Shown here piece after piece: positions 1 through 5,502 of a stretch of DNA of 5,801 bases. The notes below the pieces were generated by a model. That model saw only the letters and a list, made by a program, of their open reading frames with translations, did not search any database and had not been told where the DNA came from. The stretch is from NCBI GenBank assembly GCA_023229505.1, contig JALNZD010000082.1, positions 1 to 5,801 of the forward strand, written 5' to 3'. The stretch's first letter is position 1; every line of letters starts with the position of its first letter. Made by a program: the position numbers and the translations under genes. This stretch comes from Bacteroidales bacterium. Lineage in GTDB: Bacteria; Bacteroidota; Bacteroidia; Bacteroidales; JAGOPY01.

Positions 1-142
1 CTATGAACATGAGAATACCATCTAAAATCTTATAAAAAAGAACGAAATGTAGTGGCACAAACCTCTATGCAAGCCATTACTGTGCTGTATATAAATCAAT
101 TACAAAAATGAAGTGTCAAACTCGGGACCTACTTTAAAGAGA
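1..142. other. Left edge, no feature recognised
   Basis: I see no convincing gene, RNA or repeat here. Only very short reading frames occur on either strand, for example a 15-codon frame on the minus strand starting near 98, without a ribosome binding site or family resemblance. Given the integron context this could be the start of the next cassette or chromosomal DNA beyond the array. The window ends before this can be decided. Confidence 0.5.
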
Positions 143-180
143 AACTAACTTTTGTTACGTAACTTTATAATTACACAAAT

Positions 181-222
181 GCCGCAACGTTTAAAGCGGG
201 CGGCTTGAAGAACGGGTTAGGC
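181..222 (-). other. Degenerate attC-like recombination site
   Basis: Read on the minus strand (cassette sense), the site opens with GCCTAAC (222-216). This fits the attC R'' consensus RYYYAAC and is followed by an imperfect hairpin with arms near 203-214 and 188-198. The far arm GTTGCGGC (188-181) pairs with GCC and AAC of the first box but departs from GTTRRRY. A second possible far box, GTTAGTT (149-143), has 6 of 7 consensus positions and would make an 80-bp site. A separate GCCGC/GCGGC pairing (200-204 with 181-185) is also possible. Position supports the call: it lies about 48 bp past the last stop codon of the cassette region, in the same orientation as the clear attC at 2992-3040. The imperfect far box suggests decay or an unusual variant. 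Confidence 0.45.
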
Positions 223-269
223 ATTTTTTAGCTCGCATTATTTCCTCCGTTAAGTTTTAATGACTATTA

Positions 270-566
270 CTAATATCCTAGAACCTTTGCAAATTCTTCA
301 AAAGCATAGCCAGCCGGTTGATCATCTAATGAGTTTGCATGTGTAATTATTGTGATCTTTTTTGTTTTGTCATAGAAGACCATACTATTCCATCCAACAA
401 TACCTCCGGAATGTCCAAACAAATCCTTAATCATTTCAACTCCAAATCCATATCCGGAACCTGCTATTCATAATTACGAAGCACTCGAATAGTAATTTCA
501 TCTTTACCAGGTATATCATATTCCGGCAAATATATTGTTGTCTTATAAATCGATGATACTTTTTTC
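270..566 (-). pseudogene. Serine hydrolase (beta-lactamase family) remnant
   Basis: Three pieces of one gene lie in order but in shifted frames. Piece one (566-546) reads EKSIIDL. Piece two (544-473, another frame) reads KTTIYLPEYDIP and on to RVLRN. Piece three (464-270) reads AGSGYGFGVE, then FGHSGGIVGW, and ends at a TAG. They match residues of about 102-108, 109-132 and 299-362 of the intact hydrolase encoded at 1754-2842: EGQIDL, YLPELNIPEGDKIT, YYGFGIE, IGHPGLIMGY. About 165 codons between pieces two and three are missing, including the YxN motif. The SxxK-containing N-terminus is absent too, so no active enzyme is possible. A small indel near 545 and a frame change at the deletion junction near 464-472 add to the damage. 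It starts only 18 bp after the M23 gene's stop. It is a diverged paralogue, not a recent copy. Confidence 0.85.
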
Positions 567-584
567 TCATAAGTGTAAATATTC

Positions 585-1673
585 CTAAAAAGAAATAACT
601 GTGAATTCCTCAGGCATGGAGTTAGTAAATACCTGCGTCGTAACTCCAAGTTTAGTATAAGTCTTTAATACGAACGGAATACCATTTGACAAGAAATCTG
701 TACCGTCGGAAATTTGAAAATGAAGATGGGGAGATGTTGAATTACCTGAGTTACCAATTAAAGCCAAAGGATCACCTTCCTTAACAATGTCTCCAACTTT
801 TACAAAAAAAGAATTTGGATGAATGTGAGCATAGAGAGCATACATGCCGTTTCCGATATCCATCTCTAAATAATTGCCGTCCATCTCATCAAGATTGTTA
901 AATTGAACATCCTGAGCATTGCCATGATTTTCAGGCCTGCCATCCGTAATGGAGGTTATTACCCCATTTGAAACAGCATAAAGAGTATCAAGGTAATTAA
1001 AATATGAGCTGTTTACTTTAGGATCGCCCTGATAATAAGCATTAAAAGAATCATTAAGCTGCGCATTGTCAAAAGCAAACCTTTCACTGTTCATTATTTT
1101 AGAATTTACAAAGAATAAAACTTTAAAGTGTGAGCCCATAGACGATTGATTCATGAAAATCCAGTTTTTTCCTTTAACCGGAGATCCTATAACAATGGGA
1201 GATTCATTAAACCTCGGGACAAATGATCCTCCTTCCACCACTACGTTTTCATTTTTACTATTCTTTAGTATAAACCGGTGAAAAATCTTTGCTGGTTTGG
1301 GTTTATCTAAAACAAGAGGAAGCTGGATAGACATGTAGTAGTAAAAGATTTTATCTTGCGTAAAGTATGGAAACTGCTGAAGAGGCTCTTTAAAAATTAA
1401 AGGCAGTTGGGATTTATCTATTGTAAATAATTCAGTATTTGAATTGTAGTCTAAAATCTGAACTTGTTCTAATGTCAGCCCTTCCTTTTCATATTCCCAC
1501 ATTTTTAACGTATAAGGTATTCTATGGTACATATCGGTTGGAAAAGGTATGTCGTTTATTATGACTTCAATTTTTTGGTTGGAATTATCCTGGGGTTCTG
1601 AAACGGTTTCTTTATTACAGGATATGAAGCTGAAAGTGCATATTAAAATGGATAGTAAAATGAAGTTTCTCAT
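585..1673 (-). CDS. M23-type peptidase lipoprotein
   Basis: This gene encodes a 362-aa predicted outer-envelope lipoprotein with a C-terminal LytM/peptidase M23 domain. M23 enzymes are zinc endopeptidases that cut peptidoglycan cross-links or small peptides. The N-terminus (MRN, hydrophobic stretch 4-17, FISC with Cys19) is a type II signal peptide. Residues 20-160 are an unassigned N-terminal region. The domain spans about 165-325, with RFAFD (198-202), the YAH motif (His283), GNSGNST, and HLH (316-318). The usual first zinc ligand, the His of HxxxD, is Arg198 here. His182 in GSH could substitute, which I infer from relatives with RFAID-type motifs, so activity is likely but not certain. The ATG has a strong AGGAGT (1683-1678) five bases upstream of it. 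It lies 80 bp after the serine hydrolase gene and is probably co-transcribed. That gap holds a weak stem-loop (1716-1730). Confidence 0.85.
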   Translation of the reverse strand: MRNFILLSILICTFSFISCNKETVSEPQDNSNQKIEVIINDIPFPTDMYHRIPYTLKMWEYEKEGLTLEQVQILDYNSNTELFTIDKSQLPLIFKEPLQQFPYFTQDKIFYYYMSIQLPLVLDKPKPAKIFHRFILKNSKNENVVVEGGSFVPRFNESPIVIGSPVKGKNWIFMNQSSMGSHFKVLFFVNSKIMNSERFAFDNAQLNDSFNAYYQGDPKVNSSYFNYLDTLYAVSNGVITSITDGRPENHGNAQDVQFNNLDEMDGNYLEMDIGNGMYALYAHIHPNSFFVKVGDIVKEGDPLALIGNSGNSTSPHLHFQISDGTDFLSNGIPFVLKTYTKLGVTTQVFTNSMPEEFTVISF

Positions 1674-1753
1674 AGTAACTCCTAAAAATATTTCCGATGA
1701 AGGGTATGGTTTTTACAAAATCCTATTTTGATGATATTTTATTTTTTAATGCT

Positions 1754-2842
1754 TCACTGACCCAGAATCGAAGCAAATTCAGCGAATGCTACAAGTGCCG
1801 GCTGCCCTTCCTCGCAGTTTGAAGTGACGATAATAGTTATTTTTTTATCAGCATTGTACCAAACCTGATTATTATAACCCATAATTAAACCCGGGTGGCC
1901 AATCCAACTACCCATTTTTTCAATTCCAAAACCATAATAACTTACACCGGGATTGTCTCCATTTATCCATGCATATCTTTCAGTTTTCATGCTCTCAGAT
2001 AAAAGTTTTCTTTCTTTCAATTCCCTTGCCCATATTATTAAGTCTGAAAAATTCGATATCAATATTCCTGCAGCATCACCAATTGAATTACTCCAGTATG
2101 TAACATCAGAAAGTGAGCCTATAGACCAGGTATATGCATGATGATACGGAGTCGGCAGATAATTTGTTTCCGGCCAAAATGTGTGAGTTAAACCTAATGG
2201 CTGAAAAATTTTTTCCTGAAAAACCTCCTTAACAGGTTTTCCTGTTACCTTTTTGATTATAAGACCTAATAAAATTGTATTTGTATTGCTATAATTGTAC
2301 TTAGCGCCGGGTGTAAATTGCAATGGATACTTGAACGCAGGAGCTACAAGTTCTTCAGGCGTAAACCTTATTGTGCCCTGACTATTACGGTATGAAACGT
2401 TAATTGCCGAATCATTCAAACAATCTACTAACCCGCTTGACATATTGCCAAGCATCCTTGCTGTAATTTTATCCCCCTCCGGTATATTCAATTCAGGCAG
2501 ATAATAAGATACAGATTTATTAAGATCAATTTGCCCTTCACAAGCAAGTATAAGTACAGCTTCGGTAGTAAAGGTTTTAGTTACACTGGCAATTCTGAAG
2601 TAGTTATTCACATTCATTGGTTCATTTGTTGTCAGGTTGCCTACACCGCGGGTTATAAATAATTCTTGTTCGCCTTCTACCCCAATGTATGCTATTAAAC
2701 CCGGTGCTTGATTCTCCATCATTACCTTATCTGCCGCCGCTTCCAGTTTAGCTATAGTTTCAGTAGTTAAAATTTGATTTGCCGGTTCGGTAATTGAAGA
2801 ATCGTTTGTGCATGATTGGGAAAAAAATGAGAGAAGAAACAT
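1754..2842 (-). CDS. Beta-lactamase-family serine hydrolase lipoprotein, start interrupted
   Basis: This is a serine hydrolase of the class C beta-lactamase / R61 DD-carboxypeptidase fold (Pfam Beta-lactamase family). Such enzymes act on D-Ala-D-Ala peptides, beta-lactams or esters. All three active-site motifs are present: SVTK (Ser86, Lys89), YSN (184-186) and HPG (316-318). The 362-aa frame from 2842 begins MFLLSFFSQSC and contains only half a lipoprotein signal. The frame continues upstream through KKNYIFPLLL to an ATG at 2914 with a strong ribosome binding site, giving 386 aa, but codon 10 of that version is TAG (2887-2885). The gene is therefore either broken by a nonsense mutation or translated from the weaker ATG at 2842 with a truncated signal. 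The rest of the frame is clean, which argues for recent damage, a sequencing error or continuing function. Substrate cannot be told from sequence. It is first in the leftward unit, followed by the M23 gene. Confidence 0.85.
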   Translation of the reverse strand: MFLLSFFSQSCTNDSSITEPANQILTTETIAKLEAAADKVMMENQAPGLIAYIGVEGEQELFITRGVGNLTTNEPMNVNNYFRIASVTKTFTTEAVLILACEGQIDLNKSVSYYLPELNIPEGDKITARMLGNMSSGLVDCLNDSAINVSYRNSQGTIRFTPEELVAPAFKYPLQFTPGAKYNYSNTNTILLGLIIKKVTGKPVKEVFQEKIFQPLGLTHTFWPETNYLPTPYHHAYTWSIGSLSDVTYWSNSIGDAAGILISNFSDLIIWARELKERKLLSESMKTERYAWINGDNPGVSYYGFGIEKMGSWIGHPGLIMGYNNQVWYNADKKITIIVTSNCEEGQPALVAFAEFASILGQ

Positions 2843-2884
2843 TAGAAGTAAAGGGAATATGTAATTCTTTTTACTTGAGAAGAT

Positions 2885-2924
2885 CTATTCTAAGTTCATA
2901 ACTGAAGTTTTCATTAATACTCCT
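2885..2924 (-). promoter_or_regulatory. Ribosome binding site and interrupted native start of the serine hydrolase
   Basis: AGGAGT (2924-2919) stands five bases (counted from AGGAG) before an ATG at 2914-2912. This is the same arrangement as at the M23 gene (TTAGGAGT, four bases, ATG). The ATG is in frame with the hydrolase and gives MKTSVMNLE, then TAG at 2887-2885, then IFSSKKNYIFPLLLMFLL. The match in layout to the neighbour gene is the main reason to think 2914 was the original start. A small AT stem-loop (2923-2937) overlaps the 5' side of the binding site and might influence access to it. Confidence 0.65.
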
Positions 2925-2991
2925 AAATTTTATTTAGCAATTCTTTAAAATACTAGAATCAGATATTGGCATAATGAAATTAAACCAAAAT

Positions 2992-3040
2992 GCCTAACTA
3001 CTAAATAGGCTGCAAATTTGCAGTCTATCACTCGTTAGAC
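2992..3040 (-). other. attC site, compact 49 bp
   Basis: Read in cassette sense (minus strand) it begins GTCTAAC (3040-3034; RYYYAAC) and ends GTTAGGC (2998-2992; GTTRRRY). Between them are the arms TAGACTGCAAA and TTTGCAGCCTA (3027-3006), which pair except for one G-T position. The short unpaired stretches GAGTGA and TTTAGTA flank the arms, like the unpaired central spacer that IntI uses for strand choice. The terminal loop is almost absent, so the site is at or below the short end of the usual attC range (about 57-141 bp). Predicted recombination is between G2998 and T2997 on this strand. It sits between intI and the first cassette gene. Confidence 0.85.
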
Positions 3041-3101
3041 TTTTGTTTAAAAATTGATTTCCAAATTATTATATATAATATGCTTTGTAAACACTGCCTA
3101 A
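2998..3101 (-). mobile_element. ORF-less first integron cassette, about 104 bp
   Basis: The interval runs from the attI-like core (cut after G3102) to the cut point of the attC (G2998). Half of it is the attC itself. The other 55 bp is AT-rich, without an open frame. It contains the palindrome ATTATATATAAT (3068-3079) and a TTTACA (3091-3086, minus). ORF-less cassettes are known from chromosomal integrons, and some supply promoters to the genes behind them. Here the position directly ahead of the hydrolase gene would allow that, but the spacing of the candidate boxes is poor (12 bases to TATAAT). The alternative is that 3041-3102 belongs to an unusually long attI and the attC is an insertion remnant. 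Confidence 0.5.
3068..3079. promoter_or_regulatory. Palindromic -10-like element between intI and the cassettes
   Basis: ATTATATATAAT is a perfect palindrome and offers TATAAT on both strands (3074-3079 plus, 3073-3068 minus). It lies 74 bp before the intI start and upstream of the leftward genes, so it could serve both directions. The best -35 candidates are TTGATT (3054-3059, plus, 14-base spacer) and TTTACA (3091-3086, minus, 12-base spacer). Both spacers are short, so this is a weak call in an AT-rich stretch. Confidence 0.25.
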
Positions 3102-3102
3102 C
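3096..3102 (-). other. attI: attI-like core site
   Basis: The minus strand reads GTTAGGC, a full GTTRRRY match, 51 bp upstream of the intI start and facing the cassettes. In integrons the primary insertion site lies next to the 5' end of intI, and cassettes begin with the TTRRRY half of this core. The same heptamer closes the attC at 2992-2998, as expected if both were joined by IntI recombination. There is no palindromic partner box beside it, which distinguishes an attI from an attC. The outer extent of attI toward 3152 cannot be defined from sequence. Confidence 0.6.
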
Positions 3103-3152
3103 AAATTTTTCTGTAAATTTATACCGCTAAATTAAGTAAAAAAAATGAAACA

Positions 3153-4118
3153 ATGATACAACAGCCAAAAAAATTACTAGAGCTGGTTCACGACCAAATA
3201 CAATTACGTCATTAAAGCCACAGAACAGAAGAATCTTATATTCATTGGATAAAAGAATACATCTATTACTTTAATAAAAAACATCCAGCGGAGATGGGTA
3301 AATATGAGATCAACGAGTTTTTATCATACCTGGCGACCGAAAGACATGTTTCTGCTTCAACACAAAATCAGGCTCTTGGTGCTCTCCTTTTTCTATATCG
3401 TTATGTGTTAAACATGGAAGTTGAACTTGGTAATAATATTGTCAGGGCAAAACGAAGCAAACATATTCCGGTTGTTTTTACGAAGGAAGAAGCCAGGTTA
3501 ATCATATCAAATTTAAAAGGTGTTTATTGGCTAATTGCAAATTTATTGTATGGCTCTGGTTTGAGGCTCTTAGAGTGCTTGAAATTAAGGGTAAAAGATA
3601 TTGATTTTAATTATAACCAGATTATTGTCAGAGATGGCAAAGGAGAAAAAGACAGGATAACCATTTTACCCATTTCTATAAAAGAACAGTTAAAGGATCA
3701 ATTTAGAAGTGTAGCGTTAACCCATAAGCAAGACCTTGAAAAAGGATTTGGAACTGTTGAATTACCATATTCACTACAAAAGAAATATCCAAATGCTGAA
3801 AAAGAGTTAATCTGGCAATGGGTTTTTCCGGCATCAACAAGATATTTTTACAAAGAAAAAAACATTGAAAGAAGACACCATTTACATGAAAGCGCAGTTC
3901 AAAGAGAAATTAAAAAAGCCATACAGCACGCAGAAATTTTAAAAAAGGCCAGTTGCCACACTTTCCGTCATAGTTTTGCAACACATCTTTTAGAAAACGG
4001 ATATGATATTAGAACAGTGCAGGAATTGTTGGGCCATAATGACATTAGAACAACCATGATTTATACTCATGTCTTAAACAGTAACAAGCTTGGAGTGAAA
4101 AGTCCACTTGATTATTAA
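3153..4118 (+). pseudogene. intI: Integron integrase IntI, interrupted by an ochre codon
   Basis: This is a tyrosine recombinase that would insert and excise cassettes by attI x attC recombination. The full frame from the ATG at 3153 is 321 codons, the usual IntI length. It opens MIQQPKKLLELV and reads IQLRH-TAA-SHRTEESYIHW. The TAA (3213-3215) takes the place of the tyrosine in the conserved KHYS/RHYS segment of IntI proteins. After it the frame is open from 3216, with the next ATG at 3294 (274 aa). Catalytic residues are all present (full-length numbering): Arg138, Lys163/166, His269-x-x-Arg272, His295, Tyr304. The IntI-specific patch is clear (WQWVFPAS, then ERRHHLHESAVQREIKKA, about 220-256), which separates it from XerC/D. 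A restart at 3294 would lose most of the N-terminal DNA-binding helices, so activity is unlikely. No clear Shine-Dalgarno precedes 3153. Confidence 0.9.
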
Positions 4119-4140
4119 AATAGAAAAGCAAAAGGGCATA

Positions 4141-4189
4141 ATCGAGTAGACGGCCCCGCCAGCAATAGCTGACGGGGTGCGCCTCTCAC
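4141..4189 (-). ncRNA. Group II intron domain VI and 3' splice end
   Basis: The arms 4168-4177 and 4154-4163 pair over ten positions, with one wobble and a four-base loop. Below them GAG and AG pair with CTC and CT, leaving a single unpaired A at 4147 (minus strand). This is the expected branch-point adenosine for lariat formation. Seven bases from it to the end fits the family rule of seven or eight, which fixes the intron boundary at 4141. Confidence 0.75.
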
Positions 4190-5502
4190 ACCACTGTACG
4201 TACGGGCCTCGTATACAGCGGTTCATTAAGTTGGGGAGCGACTTTCAGATAATAGTCGAGCATCGGTTCGTAACCTCTCTTCTTTAGCCTGCTTAGCGTT
4301 ATTGTCGTGACAAGAATCGGGCTTTGAGACACAGCCCAGCCTCCCATTCTCGTTCTGCTCCATGCATAGGCATGACGATAGTCAACTCCTAAGCGGATTA
4401 GGTTCTTCCTTTTCCTTTCAGGTTTCTTCCAGTCGTGCCATATGCAATACCTAAGCCTGTTGCGTACCCAACCGTCAATATCCCGGAGTTTGCCGTGGAT
4501 ACTTGCCATGCGGAAGTAATTTAGCCAACCCTGTTGAATGATTTTCAGTTGTCTGACGCGTTCAGAAAAAGTTTCTGGTGCAGTTTTCCGGGTTATGGTT
4601 TTGAGGTTTTGTTTGAGTGTTTTCCAGCTTTTATCGCTTACTACCAGTTGGTATTTTCCCTTTTCACCTTTGATGTACGTGGGAACGAATTTGTATCCCA
4701 GTATTTCAAAGTCGACAGGTCGGCGTATGCCGCTTTTCTCCCGGTTGATAAGAAGTTTTAACTTATCCCTGAGGAAAAGGTAAATACTGTTTCCTGCCTG
4801 TCGGGCTGCCTGTTTACTTTTCGTATAAATACTAAAGTCATCGGCATAGCGTACATAGCGCAACCCTTGTCTTTCCAACTCTTTATCCAATTCATGTAAA
4901 AGAATGTTGGATAACAGCGGACTTAAAGGGCTGCCCTGTGGCACGCCTTTTCTGCGTTTGGTGAGTTTCCCCTTTATCAATATCGGGGCTCTCAGCCATT
5001 TGCGTACCAGCCGCAGCGTGATGGGACATTTTACCTTGTTGTACAGTAGTTGCATCAGCATACAGTGGTCTACTTCATCAAAGAAGTTTTTCAGGTCTAT
5101 GTCAACAATGTGTTGGTAACCTTCATTGATATACGTTTGCGCCTGCTGTACTGCCTGTTGGGCATTGCGATTTGGCCGGAATCCATAGCTGTGTGACTTG
5201 AACTCCAACTCAAATCTTAACATGATCACCTGGCTGACTGCCTGTTGAAGCATACGGTCGGTTACCGTCGGTATGCCTAATAGACGAGTTTTACCGTTGC
5301 TCTTGGGTATCTCTACCCCTAAGATGGGTTGAGGCAGGTATTTGCCCAGTACGATGTCCGAGCATATCTTGTCCCTGTGTATTTTCAGGTGCCTGGATAG
5401 CTCCGTCACACGCATGCCGTCAACTCCCGCCGACCCTTTATTGGCCTTGACGTGCTGACTCGCAAGTCGTATGTTCCTTCGGTCAATTACCTGTTCTATC
5501 AT
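4186..5502 (-). CDS. ltrA: Group II intron reverse transcriptase/maturase
   Basis: This 438-aa intron-encoded protein binds its own intron RNA, helps it splice, and copies it into DNA at the target site. It starts MIEQVIDRRN and NKGSAGVDGM (21-30), followed by reverse transcriptase blocks: IPKSNGKTRLLGIPT (65-79), SYGFRPNRNA (105-114), VDIDLKNFFDEVDH (133-146), VPQGSPLSPLLSN (187-199) and the catalytic YADD (219-222). The maturase (X) region holds GWLNYFRMAS (325-334) and RNRLRYCIWHDWKKP (347-361). No HNH endonuclease domain follows, so target cutting would rely on other routes, as in group IIC introns. All key residues are intact and there is no frameshift. The last codons run through intron domain V, and the stop falls in the linker to domain VI. 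The start at 5502 fits the usual N-terminus of the family. There is no strong Shine-Dalgarno. Confidence 0.95.
   Translation of the reverse strand: MIEQVIDRRNIRLASQHVKANKGSAGVDGMRVTELSRHLKIHRDKICSDIVLGKYLPQPILGVEIPKSNGKTRLLGIPTVTDRMLQQAVSQVIMLRFELEFKSHSYGFRPNRNAQQAVQQAQTYINEGYQHIVDIDLKNFFDEVDHCMLMQLLYNKVKCPITLRLVRKWLRAPILIKGKLTKRRKGVPQGSPLSPLLSNILLHELDKELERQGLRYVRYADDFSIYTKSKQAARQAGNSIYLFLRDKLKLLINREKSGIRRPVDFEILGYKFVPTYIKGEKGKYQLVVSDKSWKTLKQNLKTITRKTAPETFSERVRQLKIIQQGWLNYFRMASIHGKLRDIDGWVRNRLRYCIWHDWKKPERKRKNLIRLGVDYRHAYAWSRTRMGGWAVSQSPILVTTITLSRLKKRGYEPMLDYYLKVAPQLNEPLYTRPVRTVV
4190..4223 (-). ncRNA. Group II intron domain V (catalytic hairpin)
   Basis: ACCGCTGTA (4222-4214) pairs with TACAGTGGT (4198-4190). 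A two-base bulge CG (4200-4199) follows on the 3' side, and an upper stem TACG/CGTA closes a short loop. Length, bulge position and a CGC triad near the base match the 34-nt catalytic domain V. The CGC form (instead of AGC) is what the Oceanobacillus iheyensis group IIC ribozyme uses. The element is embedded in the last codons of the reverse transcriptase gene. Confidence 0.8.

Larger units (their letters stand above)
188..2997 (-). mobile_element. Putative large multi-gene integron cassette
   Basis: This interval lies between the clear attC at 2992-3040 and the attC-like site at 181-222. It holds two leftward genes and a leftward gene remnant, all in the orientation expected for cassettes inserted at an attI beside a divergent intI. 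At about 2.8 kb it is much longer than the usual single-gene cassette of about 0.5-1 kb. I found no GTTRRRY/RYYYAAC pair in the 80-bp gap between the two intact genes or in the 18 bp before the remnant, so if it is one cassette it carries two to three genes. Alternatives are fused cassettes that lost an internal attC, or host DNA beside the array. The left boundary depends on the degenerate site being real. Confidence 0.35.

Noticed and set aside
48..98. A GCACA/TGTGC inverted repeat as a terminator or attC
   Set aside because: The arms are about five bases with a long loop, there is no T-run, and there are no consensus core boxes.
1674..1753. An attC between the hydrolase and M23 genes
   Set aside because: No GTTRRRY or RYYYAAC box is present in the 80-bp gap. 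There is only a weak CAAAAT/ATTTTG stem-loop (1716-1730).
2885..3215. A variant genetic code reading TAA and TAG as sense codons
   Set aside because: The long intact genes here carry no internal TAA or TAG. The M23 gene ends in TAG, and intI ends in TAA at the expected family length. Two isolated stops are better explained by mutation or error.
3294..4118. A XerC/XerD-type or phage tyrosine recombinase
   Set aside because: The insertion with WQWVFPAS and ERRHHLHESAVQ is specific to integron integrases, and attI/attC sites lie alongside.
4119..4140. An attC remnant directly at the intron's 3' junction
   Set aside because: The visible exon side (TATGCCCTTTTGC on the minus strand) has no GTTRRRY or RYYYAAC match. 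The other exon is off the window, so this cannot be supported.
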